A DNA stretch of 64,000 nucleotides from Marinobacter fuscus (GTDB lineage Bacteria > Pseudomonadota > Gammaproteobacteria > Pseudomonadales > Oleiphilaceae). Under the pieces are notes generated by a model. It worked only from the letters and a program-made list of their open reading frames with translations. It ran no database searches and was not told the origin of the DNA. Every line of letters starts with the position of its first letter. Positions within the stretch are counted from its first letter, which is position 1. A program made the position numbers and the translations under genes. This document shows, piece by piece, positions 20,520 through 29,356 of the stretch. The stretch lies in NCBI RefSeq assembly GCF_003007675.1, contig NZ_PXNP01000076.1:186001-250000 (forward strand), given 5' to 3'.

Positions 20520-20702
20520 AGATATTACTCATCGGCTGGCACACCAAAAGAAGCGTTCGGCTTTGAAGTCGACGGCATCGAAGAAGATACCCAATGAACC
20601 GCAGGCCTGGGCCTGAATATTGTTGGCGTGCGGGTTGATCTGGGTGCGCTATTCAGCAGCGCCGATACCGGAGCGGCACTGGAGCTGGGCACCTCGTTCT
20701 GA
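20520..20702 (+). pseudogene. remnant of an unidentified gene with an in-frame stop
   Basis: A single frame reads EAFGFEVDGIEEDTQ, TGA (20593-20595 region), then continues without shift as TAGLGLNIVGVRVDLG and ends ALELGTSF at TGA 20700-20702, directly ahead of an intrinsic terminator. Composition of both parts is protein-like, and the terminator position fits a former gene end. No start or N-terminal part is recognisable. The family is unknown; an outer-membrane beta-strand end is conceivable from the alternating pattern. Confidence 0.35.
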
Positions 20703-20714
20703 CTGGTGCTTTGT

Positions 20715-20746
20715 GCCCGGTTCGGGTAATCCGGGCCGGGCTTTTT
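20715..20746 (+). terminator. intrinsic terminator ahead of cca
   Basis: An 11-pair stem (GCCCGG 20715-20720 with CCGGGC 20736-20741, continuing inward through two G-T wobbles and CGG-CCG) with loop GTAAT, followed by T5. It ends the remnant gene upstream and isolates cca. Confidence 0.85.
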
Positions 20747-20832
20747 ACGTTTTGCGCTGCTATTTGCCTCAGGCGCCCGCCAGCCGGATAATCTGCCGAC
20801 AATCCTCCGGTCGACAAAGGTCCGCGTTAAAC

Positions 20833-21954
20833 ATGCAAATCTATCTGGTGGGCGGCGCTGTCCGCGACAAACTGCTTGGTCTTGAGGTAAAGGATCGGGA
20901 CTGGGTGGTGGTCGGCACCACCCCCGAGACCATGATCAGCAAGGGCTACAAGCAGGTCGGTGCCGATTTCCCGGTGTTTTTACACCCGCAGACCGGCGAG
21001 GAATACGCACTCGCGCGCACGGAGCGTAAACAGGGGCGCGGATACCATGGATTTACCGTCTACAGCGCCCCCGACGTTACCCTGGAAGACGACCTGAAAC
21101 GCCGGGACCTCACTATCAACGCCATGGCCGAAGCTGAAAGCGGCGAACTCATCGACCCGTTCAATGGTCTGGCCGATCTGGAACAGAAGAAGCTGCGCCA
21201 TGTGTCCGAGGCATTTGAAGAAGATCCGCTGCGGATCCTGCGCACAGCTCGTTTTGCAGCGCGCCTGCAGCCCATGGGATTCAGAATTTGCAGCGAAACC
21301 CTGAGCCTGATGCGCACCATGGTCGCTGGCGGTGAGCTTGACGCACTGGCACCGGAACGGGTCTGGCAGGAAATCCAGCGCGCACTGCATGAGCGGGCGC
21401 CCGGCGTGTTCTTTGATGTGCTGAAGCAAGTAGGTGCGCTGGCAGCCCTGATGCCCGAGCTGGCCGCGGAGCCCGCCATGCAGCAAGGCCTGCAGGCCCT
21501 GCAGTGCATGCACCGAACCCAAGGCAGCACGGCGCAACGCTATGCAGCACTGCTATCCGGCATTGATGGTGCGCTCGCATTGAAGCGCGCGAATATCATG
21601 AAAAGCCCGAACGACTGTCGGGAACTGGTTCGATTGTGCTGCCGGTTTATGGCCGAGCTCCGCGATATGGAATCGGCGCGGAACCTGGCGCCAGAGTTAC
21701 TGGCCAGCCTGATGGATGAAGCTGATCTGTGGCGAAGGCCAGAGCGTTTCGACAGCCTGCTCGCTACTCTGAACTGCACACTGGGTAACCACGGCCCCGC
21801 TCTGATAAACCATCTGGAATCTGCCGCCCGCCAGGCCCGGAGCGTAACACCGCAAATATTCCTGCAGCAGGGCATACAGGGCAAAGCCCTGGGCGAGGCA
21901 ATCCGGAACGAGCGACTGGCTCGTATCAAGGCAACACTGCATTCATCCGTTTAA
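20833..21954 (+). CDS. cca: CCA tRNA nucleotidyltransferase
   Basis: A 373-residue class II nucleotidyltransferase that adds or repairs the 3'-CCA end of tRNAs. The N-terminal palm has YLVGGAVRDKLLGL and KDRDWVVVG (metal-binding DxD), followed by RRDLTINAMAE and the DPLRILRTARFAARL motif for template-free base selection. It is shorter than the 412 residues of E. coli Cca and I see no HD phosphohydrolase triad in the C-terminal part. The ATG at 20833 is where family similarity begins; the frame extends further upstream through the terminator and is rejected there. Confidence 0.93.
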   Translation: MQIYLVGGAVRDKLLGLEVKDRDWVVVGTTPETMISKGYKQVGADFPVFLHPQTGEEYALARTERKQGRGYHGFTVYSAPDVTLEDDLKRRDLTINAMAEAESGELIDPFNGLADLEQKKLRHVSEAFEEDPLRILRTARFAARLQPMGFRICSETLSLMRTMVAGGELDALAPERVWQEIQRALHERAPGVFFDVLKQVGALAALMPELAAEPAMQQGLQALQCMHRTQGSTAQRYAALLSGIDGALALKRANIMKSPNDCRELVRLCCRFMAELRDMESARNLAPELLASLMDEADLWRRPERFDSLLATLNCTLGNHGPALINHLESAARQARSVTPQIFLQQGIQGKALGEAIRNERLARIKATLHSSV

Positions 21955-21967
21955 GGAAATCGCCACC

Positions 21968-22708
21968 ATGGACTACCCCGTTGCCCTGATTACCGGCGCA
22001 GCCCACAGGCTGGGCGCGCGTGCCGCTGAAACCTTGCACCGCCGTGGCTGGAACCTGGTTATTCACTATCGCAACCGGGAGGCCGAGGCCCGGGCGCTGG
22101 TTGCCCGGTTAAACCAGCGCCGCCCGGAATCTGCTATCTGCCTGGCGGCGGATCTGGCCGATCCGGCACAACTGCAGAAACTTGCAAAGCAGGCCGGTGA
22201 GCACTGGCAGCGGCTGGACGCACTGGTAAACAACGCCTCTGTGTTCTATCCCAACCCGACGGAAGAAGCCACCGAACAGGACTGGGATAGGATAATGGGC
22301 GCCAACCTGAAAGCGCCTTTCTTTTTGCTTCAACACTGCCTTCCGGCGCTGAAAGCCGCCCGCGGCAGCGTGGTGAACCTGATCGATATCTACAGCGAAA
22401 AACCCCTGGGTGACCACCCGCTGTACTGCGCCAGCAAGGCGGGCCTGGCCGCACTGACCCGCTCCTGGGCCAAAGATCTGGCGCCTGAGGTGCGGGTGAA
22501 CGGGGTTTCTCCCGGTGCCATTCTCTGGCCCGATGGCGAGGCCGCCGTCGATGAAACCTATCAGCAGGCGATACTGGCCAAAACACCCCTGGCCCGTACC
22601 GGCAACCCAGACGACATTGCCAGTGCCATTGCCTATCTGATTTGCGACGCGCCGTTTGTCACCGGGCAAGTCCTGGCAGTTGACGGTGGCCGCAGCCTGA
22701 ACATGTAG
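21968..22708 (+). CDS. pteridine reductase-like short-chain dehydrogenase
   Basis: A 246-residue Rossmann-fold oxidoreductase. The nucleotide motif is [13 protein letters not shown], where the TGxxxRxG form with an Arg/His is characteristic of pteridine reductases (PTR1/FolM) rather than the classical TGxxxGxG. The NNAS motif and the YCASKAG catalytic Tyr-Lys are present. The likely role is NADPH-dependent reduction of dihydrofolate or dihydrobiopterin-type pterins. It follows cca by 13 bases with AAGGA upstream, so the pair may be cotranscribed. Confidence 0.85.
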   Translation: MDYPVALITGAAHRLGARAAETLHRRGWNLVIHYRNREAEARALVARLNQRRPESAICLAADLADPAQLQKLAKQAGEHWQRLDALVNNASVFYPNPTEEATEQDWDRIMGANLKAPFFLLQHCLPALKAARGSVVNLIDIYSEKPLGDHPLYCASKAGLAALTRSWAKDLAPEVRVNGVSPGAILWPDGEAAVDETYQQAILAKTPLARTGNPDDIASAIAYLICDAPFVTGQVLAVDGGRSLNM

Positions 22709-22817
22709 CCGCCTTAAACTTTGGTTGTTTTGGCGCCTTGGGGCTTTACCGCTACAATGCCCGCCATTGCAAAAAGCAGAGTGCCGGGTAATCAGGCACC
22801 CAATACGGAGAAGCCCC

Positions 22818-23996
22818 ATGCGTGATGTAGTAATTGTAGCCGCGAAACGTACCGCCATTGGCAGCTTTGGCGGCGGTCTGTCCAGCCTGCGAGCAGACCA
22901 GCTGGGCTCAGCGGTAATCAAGGCCGTTCTGGAAGAAACCGGAGTCGCCGGCGAGCAGATTAACGAGGTTATTCTTGGCCAGGTGCTCACCGCAGGTTGC
23001 GGTCAGAATCCGGCGCGCCAGGCCACCATCAATGCGGGTCTTCCCGCATCTGTACCGGCAATCACCATCAACAAGGTATGCGGCTCCGGCCTGAAGGCTG
23101 TGCACATGGCGGTGCAAGCCATCCAGTGTGGCGACGCCGAGATGATTCTGGCCGGTGGCCAGGAAAGCATGAGCCAGTCGCCGCACGTGGTTCCCAACAG
23201 CCGCAACGGCCAGCGCATGGGCAACTGGAACATGATCGACACCATGATCACAGACGGTCTGTGGGATGCTTTCAACGATTACCACATGGGCATTACCGCC
23301 GAGAACATCGTTGAGAAGTACGGCATCAGCCGGGACGAGCAAGACGCCTTCGCGGCTGCCTCCCAGCAGAAAGCCGTGGCCGCTCAGCAAGCAGGCCGTT
23401 TTGATGGCCAGATCGTGCCGGTGAGCATTCCCCAGCGCAAAGGCGATCCGATTGTGGTCGACAAGGACGAGTGCCCCCGCGACGGTGTCACCGCTGAGAG
23501 CCTGGGCAAGCTGCGCCCGGCGTTCAAGAAGGACGGCACGGTGACCGCTGGCAACGCGTCCTCCCTAAACGATGGCGCAGCGGTGGTGATGGTATGCAGT
23601 GCCGACAAGGCAAAAGAGCTGGGCCTGACCCCGCTGGCCACCATCAAGGCCCACGCCAACGCCGGGGTAGACCCGACCATCATGGGCACCGGCCCGATCC
23701 CCGCCAGCCAGCGCTGCCTGGAGCGTGCAGGCTGGACCGTGAACGATCTGGACCTGATTGAAGCCAATGAAGCCTTTGCCGCCCAGGCGATTTCCGTCAA
23801 CCGGGACCTGGGCTGGGACACCAGCAAGGTAAACGTGAATGGTGGCGCCATCGCCCTGGGCCACCCCATCGGCGCTTCCGGCTGCCGTATTCTGGTCAGC
23901 CTGCTGCACGAAATGGTTCGCCAGGATGCGAAGAAAGGTCTGGCGACCCTGTGCATCGGCGGCGGCATGGGCGTGGCCCTGGCTGTGGAACGTTAA
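22818..23996 (+). CDS. acetyl-CoA C-acetyltransferase (thiolase)
   Basis: A 392-residue biosynthetic-type thiolase that condenses two acetyl-CoA to acetoacetyl-CoA or works in reverse in degradation. Catalytic residues are Cys88 in [11 protein letters not shown], the histidine in [14 protein letters not shown] and the C-terminal cysteine in LCIGGGMG. The ATG at 22818 follows CGGAG and matches the family start [14 protein letters not shown]; the open frame extends 93 bases upstream through a -10-like TACAAT (22753-22758), which argues for a promoter there. It overlaps trmL by one base (TAATG). Confidence 0.93.
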   Translation: MRDVVIVAAKRTAIGSFGGGLSSLRADQLGSAVIKAVLEETGVAGEQINEVILGQVLTAGCGQNPARQATINAGLPASVPAITINKVCGSGLKAVHMAVQAIQCGDAEMILAGGQESMSQSPHVVPNSRNGQRMGNWNMIDTMITDGLWDAFNDYHMGITAENIVEKYGISRDEQDAFAAASQQKAVAAQQAGRFDGQIVPVSIPQRKGDPIVVDKDECPRDGVTAESLGKLRPAFKKDGTVTAGNASSLNDGAAVVMVCSADKAKELGLTPLATIKAHANAGVDPTIMGTGPIPASQRCLERAGWTVNDLDLIEANEAFAAQAISVNRDLGWDTSKVNVNGGAIALGHPIGASGCRILVSLLHEMVRQDAKKGLATLCIGGGMGVALAVER

Positions 23997-24460
23997 TGCT
24001 GCACGTGGTTCTGTACGAGCCGGAGATACCGCCGAACACCGGCAATATCATCCGGCTGTGCGCCAACACCGGCTGTCAGCTACATTTGATTGAGCCTCTG
24101 GGGTTCACCCTGGAAGACAAACAGATGCGGCGGGCCGGGCTGGATTACAGCGAATACGCCACGGTGAAAATCCACCCGGATTACGCCAGTTTCCTGGCCA
24201 GTGAGCAGCCCGAACGCCTGTTCGGCCTGACCACCAAAGGTTCTGAGCCCTACCATGAAACCCGGTTTCAGGATGGCGATTATCTGATGTTCGGCCCGGA
24301 AACCCGGGGCTTGCCGGAAACCGTACGCAACAGTCTGGCCGACGGCCACCGCCTGCGGGTGCCCATGCGCCCGGAAAGCCGCAGCCTGAATCTGTCCAAT
24401 ACCGTGGCACTGGTGGTTTACGAGGCCTGGCGGCAAACCGGCTTTAACGGCGCCGTCTGA
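23996..24460 (+). CDS. trmL: tRNA (cytidine/uridine-34 2'-O)-methyltransferase TrmL
   Basis: A 154-residue SPOUT methyltransferase that methylates the ribose of nucleotide 34 in tRNA-Leu isoacceptors. The start overlaps the thiolase stop by one base. The three SPOUT motifs are visible: [13 protein letters not shown] near the N-terminus, FGPETRGLP, and [16 protein letters not shown] forming the trefoil knot. Its final 43 bases overlap the 3' end of the convergent hmuV. Confidence 0.93.
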   Translation: MLHVVLYEPEIPPNTGNIIRLCANTGCQLHLIEPLGFTLEDKQMRRAGLDYSEYATVKIHPDYASFLASEQPERLFGLTTKGSEPYHETRFQDGDYLMFGPETRGLPETVRNSLADGHRLRVPMRPESRSLNLSNTVALVVYEAWRQTGFNGAV

Positions 24461-25236
24461 GCCCGTGTCTGGCCCAGGGGAATCACCAGAGGGTACCCCT
24501 CGGGCAACTCGACAACCCGGGCCTGAAATCCGTAAACCGCGTCTAACACCTCGGGCGTGAGTACCTCCCGGGCTGCCCCCTCGAGCACGCAGCGCCCTGC
24601 CCGCATCATCACCAGTCGATCCGCATACTGGGCGGCCAGGTTCAGATCATGCACCACCGCCAGCACCGCGACACCCTGCTCCCGGGCCAGCCTGTGCACC
24701 CGCTGCAGCACCAGTTGCTGGTGGGCCGGGTCTAACGCCGAAGTGCATTCATCCAGCAACAACAGTCGGTCGCCCTCAGTATCGAAAATCTGGGCCAGAA
24801 CACGGGCCAGTTGCAGCCGCTGTTGCTCGCCGCCCGACAACCCTGGCACCAGCCGGTGTCGAAGATGGCTGATTTCAAGATCAGACAGCAGGTGTTCAAC
24901 CAGTTCATCGGCACGGCCCGGGGACTTGGCAGAGAGCCCCAGCCGAACCACCTCTTCAGCGGTTAGCGGAAAGTTAATATCAACCCGCTGAGGCATAACG
25001 CCCCGGTGGCGGGAAAGTGCCTGCGGGCACCAGTCGGCCAACGCCTGCCCAGACACAAAAATCTCACCCCGGGCGGGGGCATCGCCGCTCACAGCCTTCA
25101 GCAGGGTCGATTTCCCCGCCCCGTTGGGCCCCAGCAGCATCACCAGTTCACCGGCGGCCACGCTCAGGCCGACACCATGCACAATTGGCGTCGAGCCAAG
25201 GCTCACATGCACATTCCTGATATCCAGTACCATCAC
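24418..25236 (-). CDS. hmuV: heme ABC transporter ATP-binding protein HmuV
   Basis: A 272-residue ATPase of the heme/siderophore importer group. Walker A is [11 protein letters not shown], the signature is [18 protein letters not shown], Walker B is [14 protein letters not shown] and the H-loop [14 protein letters not shown]. HmuV energises heme import through HmuU. The start overlaps the hmuU stop by 4 bases (ATGA), so the pair is translationally coupled. Last gene of the heme operon, convergent with and overlapping trmL. Confidence 0.94.
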   Translation of the reverse strand: MMVLDIRNVHVSLGSTPIVHGVGLSVAAGELVMLLGPNGAGKSTLLKAVSGDAPARGEIFVSGQALADWCPQALSRHRGVMPQRVDINFPLTAEEVVRLGLSAKSPGRADELVEHLLSDLEISHLRHRLVPGLSGGEQQRLQLARVLAQIFDTEGDRLLLLDECTSALDPAHQQLVLQRVHRLAREQGVAVLAVVHDLNLAAQYADRLVMMRAGRCVLEGAAREVLTPEVLDAVYGFQARVVELPEGYPLVIPLGQTRAQTAPLKPVCRQAS

Positions 25237-26267
25237 ATCACCCGGGTTCTTAGCAAAAGCGCCAGAAAGAAGGGCCCGCCAATCAACGCCATCATCAGCC
25301 CAATGGGCAGCTCGGCCGGTGCAACCACCACACGGGCCAGCGAATCTGCCGCCACCAGCAAAGTGCCGCCCAGCAAGGCACTGAACGGCAATACGACTCG
25401 ATGGCTGGCCCCCAACACCTGGCGCACCAGATGGGGCACCACCAGCCCGACAAAACCAATCAGCCCGCTGACCGCAACGGCCGCTCCCACGCCAAGTCCT
25501 ACCACCACAATAGCCACTTTTTTAACAGTATCGGTACGGTAGCCAAGATGGCCGACTACCGACTCGCCCAGCAAAAAAGCATCCAGCGGGCGCGCCAGCC
25601 AGGGCGCAAGCACCAGTGCCAGCACCATAAAGGGTGCGCCCAGCACCAGATCATCCCAACCGGCATGGCCAAGGCTGCCCATAGTCCAGAAGGTAAGAGA
25701 TCGCAACTCTTCGTCGCTGGCGTAGAACGTCAGCAGCCCGGTACCGGCGCCCGCCACAGCGTTAATGGCAATGCCTGCCAGCAACAACGTCGCTACCGCA
25801 GTCTGGCCGGAGCGGTTAGCGATCCGCCAGGCCAGCAGTACCGTCAGGCTTCCGCCAGTAAATGCGGCAATGGGCAGGGCCCAGTCGCCGGTCAGCGCCA
25901 GCCAGCCACCCAGCCAGGTGTTACCCAGCACGATAACGGCAATCGCGGCCAGCGAGGCACCGGCCGACACCCCGATCAGGCCGGGGTCGGCCAACGGGTT
26001 ACGAAACAATCCCTGCAAAACCGCACCACAGACCGCCAATACCGCGCCCACCAGAAACCCCAGTAGAAACCTGGGCATTCGCACTTCCAGTAGCACCATA
26101 GAGGCCACCGGGTCGGCGGCTTCCTTGCCGGCTATTACCCGCAGAATGTCGGCGACGGACAAAGGGTAAGCACCACTGGAGACCGAAACCAGCGCCACTG
26201 CAAGGGCAGCACTACCCAGTATCAGCAGCGCAGGCGTCGAGTCCAGACGGCCGGAAGGTGTCATCAT
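25233..26267 (-). CDS. hmuU: heme ABC transporter permease HmuU
   Basis: A 344-residue FecCD-family permease with about ten transmembrane helices. Family signatures are VRMPRFLLGFLVGAVLAVCGAVLQGLFRNPLADPGLIGVSAGA and the late GLIGFVGLVVPHLVRQVLG, which contacts the ATPase. It imports heme delivered by HmuT. Overlaps hmuT and hmuV by 4 bases each. Confidence 0.94.
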   Translation of the reverse strand: MMTPSGRLDSTPALLILGSAALAVALVSVSSGAYPLSVADILRVIAGKEAADPVASMVLLEVRMPRFLLGFLVGAVLAVCGAVLQGLFRNPLADPGLIGVSAGASLAAIAVIVLGNTWLGGWLALTGDWALPIAAFTGGSLTVLLAWRIANRSGQTAVATLLLAGIAINAVAGAGTGLLTFYASDEELRSLTFWTMGSLGHAGWDDLVLGAPFMVLALVLAPWLARPLDAFLLGESVVGHLGYRTDTVKKVAIVVVGLGVGAAVAVSGLIGFVGLVVPHLVRQVLGASHRVVLPFSALLGGTLLVAADSLARVVVAPAELPIGLMMALIGGPFFLALLLRTRVM

Positions 26268-27112
26268 CGGGTAGCAACGTTCGGGTTGGCAGGCAACGCT
26301 TTGCTCACAGCAGCCATGGCGTCCACCAACCGGGGGCCAAAGCCGAGCAACAACATACTATCGGTCTTCAGCCTGTGCCCGAGCTTCCAGGCATCCAGCA
26401 ACTTTAACTCTGGCCAGTTGTCGATATTAAACTGCCCGGGTACCGATTCGGCGATCACAATGGCATCGGGCCGGGAAGCCAGAATTGCTTCGCGACTGGC
26501 AGGCTTGTAGCCTTCCAGATCGGTGAAAGCGATGTCTGCATTCACTTCATTCAACAACGCCTCGGCCGCCGTGTTCTTGCCAGCCAGCATTACCGTGTGG
26601 TTGCCCGCAGCCAGTACGAACAGCACTTTTGGCCTATAACCACGGGCTTCTGCTGCCGCATGCAGGTTGTTAATACGGGCCTGAAGGTCTGCAACCAGTG
26701 CAGTCGCCTCCGAACCCCGGCCCAGCAACTCACCAACACTTTCCACCCGCTTCAGGGAGGCTTCTGAACTCCAGGCAGACGGCAGAATTTCTACCTGAAC
26801 TCCCGCCTTTCGTAAGCGATCGAGATTCTTTGCCGGTGCCGCTTGCTCAGAGGTAATCAGCAGGTCTGGCCTCAGTGCCAGTACACCCTCAAAAGGCAGT
26901 GCACGCAGATAGCCGATTTTCGGTAATGCTGCCGTTTGTTCCGGGTAGCCGCTGGTGGTATCAACGCCCACCAGCATAGACTCGAGGCCCAACCGGTAGA
27001 CAATTTCGGTGATTGCGCCATCGGCGGTAACCAGACGGGTATCCGCTGCAGCAGACACCCCCGGCAATACCATCGCCACAGCCAACACGATGCTGGCCAG
27101 TTGCGATCTCAT
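26264..27112 (-). CDS. hmuT: periplasmic heme-binding protein HmuT
   Basis: A 282-residue binding protein of the helical-backbone class II group. A signal peptide (IVLAVAMVLPGVSAAADT) is followed by ITEIVYRLG, VGVDTTSGYP and IGYLRALPFEGVLALRPDLLI, where the family's heme-coordinating tyrosine is expected. It hands heme from the outer membrane to HmuU. Coupled to hmuS and hmuU by 4-base overlaps. Confidence 0.93.
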   Translation of the reverse strand: MRSQLASIVLAVAMVLPGVSAAADTRLVTADGAITEIVYRLGLESMLVGVDTTSGYPEQTAALPKIGYLRALPFEGVLALRPDLLITSEQAAPAKNLDRLRKAGVQVEILPSAWSSEASLKRVESVGELLGRGSEATALVADLQARINNLHAAAEARGYRPKVLFVLAAGNHTVMLAGKNTAAEALLNEVNADIAFTDLEGYKPASREAILASRPDAIVIAESVPGQFNIDNWPELKLLDAWKLGHRLKTDSMLLLGFGPRLVDAMAAVSKALPANPNVATR

Positions 27113-28185
27113 GACAGCGCCTCCAGGGAGCGGGCCTGCTCGCGCCAGTGCTCAGACTCCGGAATGCCCGGTTTACGGTCACCGAACACGGTAAGAAGCA
27201 GTTCGCCTCCGGCATTGAACGCTTCAACAGACGTGATCATGCCATCGGTCGACGGCCTGCGAACCAGCCACCAGCGGGTGATAGACTCGGTATTCACATG
27301 CAGGTTGAACTTGCTATCAAGCACATTCATCCAGGGGCCGCTGCGACGCAGGTTCTCTACCTGCCCCGTCCAAATCTGAACAATGCCCGGATTACCCACA
27401 AAGATCATGGCCCGGCACTGATTATCCCGCAGCAGTTCCAGCAGGCGATCACACACGTCATCTTTTGGCCGGCTCAGCTCGGTTGCCCATTCGCCCCGCA
27501 GCAGCTCCAGGGCGGTCAGCCGGTCGGCACCGGTCTTTTTCAGCAGTGCGCCAAAGTGATGCACATCCTTGAGCTTGCTCCAGCCATCCCGCAGGGCTTC
27601 AACATCAATGCTGTCCGCATCTGCACGCTCCGTCGCCGGGCGGCTGCCATTGGGAATGAACGGTTCCAGTTCATCGGCCGCAAAATTCTCAACCAGCGTA
27701 TCCCAGGCGGCTCCGTCAGTTTCGTCCACACGGTAAATCTTATGCACCGCGGCACCGTACTTATCAAAAAACTGCAGGCTTTCCCGCAGCCCGGACCGAA
27801 CCTGCTCTTTCACCCGATAGCCCCAGGCCCAGGCCTTGAAGAACACACGGATATCAATCTCACCCACCGCCAGCCCCATAGCGCCGGAACCGCCTGCGGT
27901 GAAATCCTTGAAGGTGCCGGTCACCTCATGCACCACCTGCTCGTTGCGGGTCAGAATCATCACGGGCCCCACCGCTTCCAGCGCCTTCAGGATGCCGGGA
28001 AAATCTTTCTTCAGCGGAATCAGGGCCTCACCGGTACGTACTCGCATCAGCTCCATTTCGCTGACACCCAGCTTTTCAGCCATTTGCCGAACCCGCAGGT
28101 TGGGCTCTTGCTCCAGCAATACCTGCAAACGTACTGCCAATGCCTGCTGGGGCTCATCAATCGTGTTCTCGATCGTGCCTTGCAT
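27109..28185 (-). CDS. hmuS: heme-degrading/heme-handling protein HmuS
   Basis: A 358-residue cytosolic protein of the HemS/HmuS/ChuS family, made of two homologous halves that bind imported heme and release iron or pass heme on. Similarity is seen in MAEKLGVSEMELMRVRTG at the N-terminus, in VMILTRNEQVVHEVTG, and in the second half in IMFVGNPGIVQIWTGQVENLRRSGPWMNVLD with FNLHVNTESITRWW (heme-ligand histidine region). Sits between the lipoprotein gene and hmuT in the operon. Confidence 0.92.
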   Translation of the reverse strand: MQGTIENTIDEPQQALAVRLQVLLEQEPNLRVRQMAEKLGVSEMELMRVRTGEALIPLKKDFPGILKALEAVGPVMILTRNEQVVHEVTGTFKDFTAGGSGAMGLAVGEIDIRVFFKAWAWGYRVKEQVRSGLRESLQFFDKYGAAVHKIYRVDETDGAAWDTLVENFAADELEPFIPNGSRPATERADADSIDVEALRDGWSKLKDVHHFGALLKKTGADRLTALELLRGEWATELSRPKDDVCDRLLELLRDNQCRAMIFVGNPGIVQIWTGQVENLRRSGPWMNVLDSKFNLHVNTESITRWWLVRRPSTDGMITSVEAFNAGGELLLTVFGDRKPGIPESEHWREQARSLEALS

Positions 28186-28201
28186 ACTCTTCTCCTCGTT
28201 A

Positions 28202-29311
28202 TTATTGGGTAGACACCGGCAGCCAACGCACGGTTGGGTTACCGCTTACACCCGCCTCGTTGTAGTAGCCAACAACCTGCAGCGCCCAGACGGCCGACTC
28301 TGCATTTTCAACATCGGCTTTAATCAGATAAGTCCGGTAGTTCGGCCAGAGCTTGTGCATTCCGGTCAGGTTATAGGCCTGCCAGGTGTGGTCTGAGAAC
28401 ACACCGCCGGTGCTGTCGGTCAGGTACAGCTGGCTGATTCCCGGGTCGGCCGCCAATGCGTCCGCTTCCGCCCAGGACATAGGATCGGATGCGCCACCCT
28501 TACCAGTGCCACTTACGCCGCTGTTGGACTTCAGATACCAGTCGCGGCCAGAGAATCCGACTTTGACGTCCCAGGAAGCGCTGGCGTTGCAGTCCACGGT
28601 AGTGGCTGTGTCAAAGTCGTAGCAGGCATCACCCCCCTGGTAGCCCGCAGGTGGCGTAAAAGAAACAGGTGTTGAAGAGAACGCGGCAGCGCCATCGGCC
28701 TGGACATAAAATTCGAAAGTGAAACTCTCGATACCCTGGCCGCCACGGGTAGGGAAATTGAATTCCTTCACTTTCATCCGTGCGTAACTGTTGCCTTCGG
28801 CGGAGCGAACCAGGTAAGCCACGTCTGGCTTGGCCTCAATCACGCCGCTGCTCATGTTGTACTCGGACCAATCCGACGCCACACCAAAAGCGCTCGAGAA
28901 GGCATCCTGCTGCCAGCTCTCCGGCTCAGAGAAAGTACCGCGAAGATGCTCCTCTTCCGAGTTGACCGTGGCATTGGTAAACACACTGGGGTTCGGCTCG
29001 CCACTGGCGTCATAGAAATCGTCCTGAGCCACCGCCAGTACACCGCCAACCTTGCCTGCGCCGGAGGCACCGCTATTCAGCTTGAAGGCCAGCCGGTTAG
29101 CGGCAATGTGCCAGGTGTCACTTTCACTAACGATCTGCCCGGATTCCAGGTTCAGGTACACGGTACTGTCCGCGGCTGGCAGCAGAACGCTGGAAATATC
29201 ATCGCCGGTCGCCTGATCGTCCTGGCCGATCTTGTTATCGCTTCCGCCACAGGCCGTCAGGGCAATGGCTGCAGCCAGTGTGGCCGGTACTTTAAGTCTG
29301 GAAAAATGCAT
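28202..29311 (-). CDS. HmuY-like heme-binding lipoprotein with two tandem modules
   Basis: A 369-residue lipoprotein (lipobox LTAC, Cys21). Residues about 50-200 and 230-363 repeat the same pattern: an acidic strand (VYLNL / CYDFD), a Trp strand (TWHIA / SWDVK), the block LNSGASGAGKVGG matched by SNSGVSGTGKGG, a strand AYLVRSAEGNSYARM matched by TYLIKADVENAESAV, and a final Gly-rich strand pair. HmuY is a surface haemophore that delivers heme to a TonB receptor. Position between receptor and hmuS supports the role. Two modules in one chain is unusual compared with the single-module HmuY of Porphyromonas; the exact heme ligands cannot be assigned. Confidence 0.8.
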   Translation of the reverse strand: MHFSRLKVPATLAAAIALTACGGSDNKIGQDDQATGDDISSVLLPAADSTVYLNLESGQIVSESDTWHIAANRLAFKLNSGASGAGKVGGVLAVAQDDFYDASGEPNPSVFTNATVNSEEEHLRGTFSEPESWQQDAFSSAFGVASDWSEYNMSSGVIEAKPDVAYLVRSAEGNSYARMKVKEFNFPTRGGQGIESFTFEFYVQADGAAAFSSTPVSFTPPAGYQGGDACYDFDTATTVDCNASASWDVKVGFSGRDWYLKSNSGVSGTGKGGASDPMSWAEADALAADPGISQLYLTDSTGGVFSDHTWQAYNLTGMHKLWPNYRTYLIKADVENAESAVWALQVVGYYNEAGVSGNPTVRWLPVSTQ

Positions 29312-29356
29312 TTCTTACTCCGTTGAAACCAGGGAAGGTTGTTGTCAGTTGCGGGC

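Larger units (their letters stand above)
20369..20832. other. 464-base gap holding a decayed gene end and terminator
   Basis: Between flgP (minus) and cca (plus) there is no intact gene. It contains the presumed promoter of flgP (AT-rich 20400-20460), a degraded coding remnant (20520-20702) and a strong terminator (20715-20746). I see no sigma-54 or sigma-28 consensus for the flagellar genes. Confidence 0.6.
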
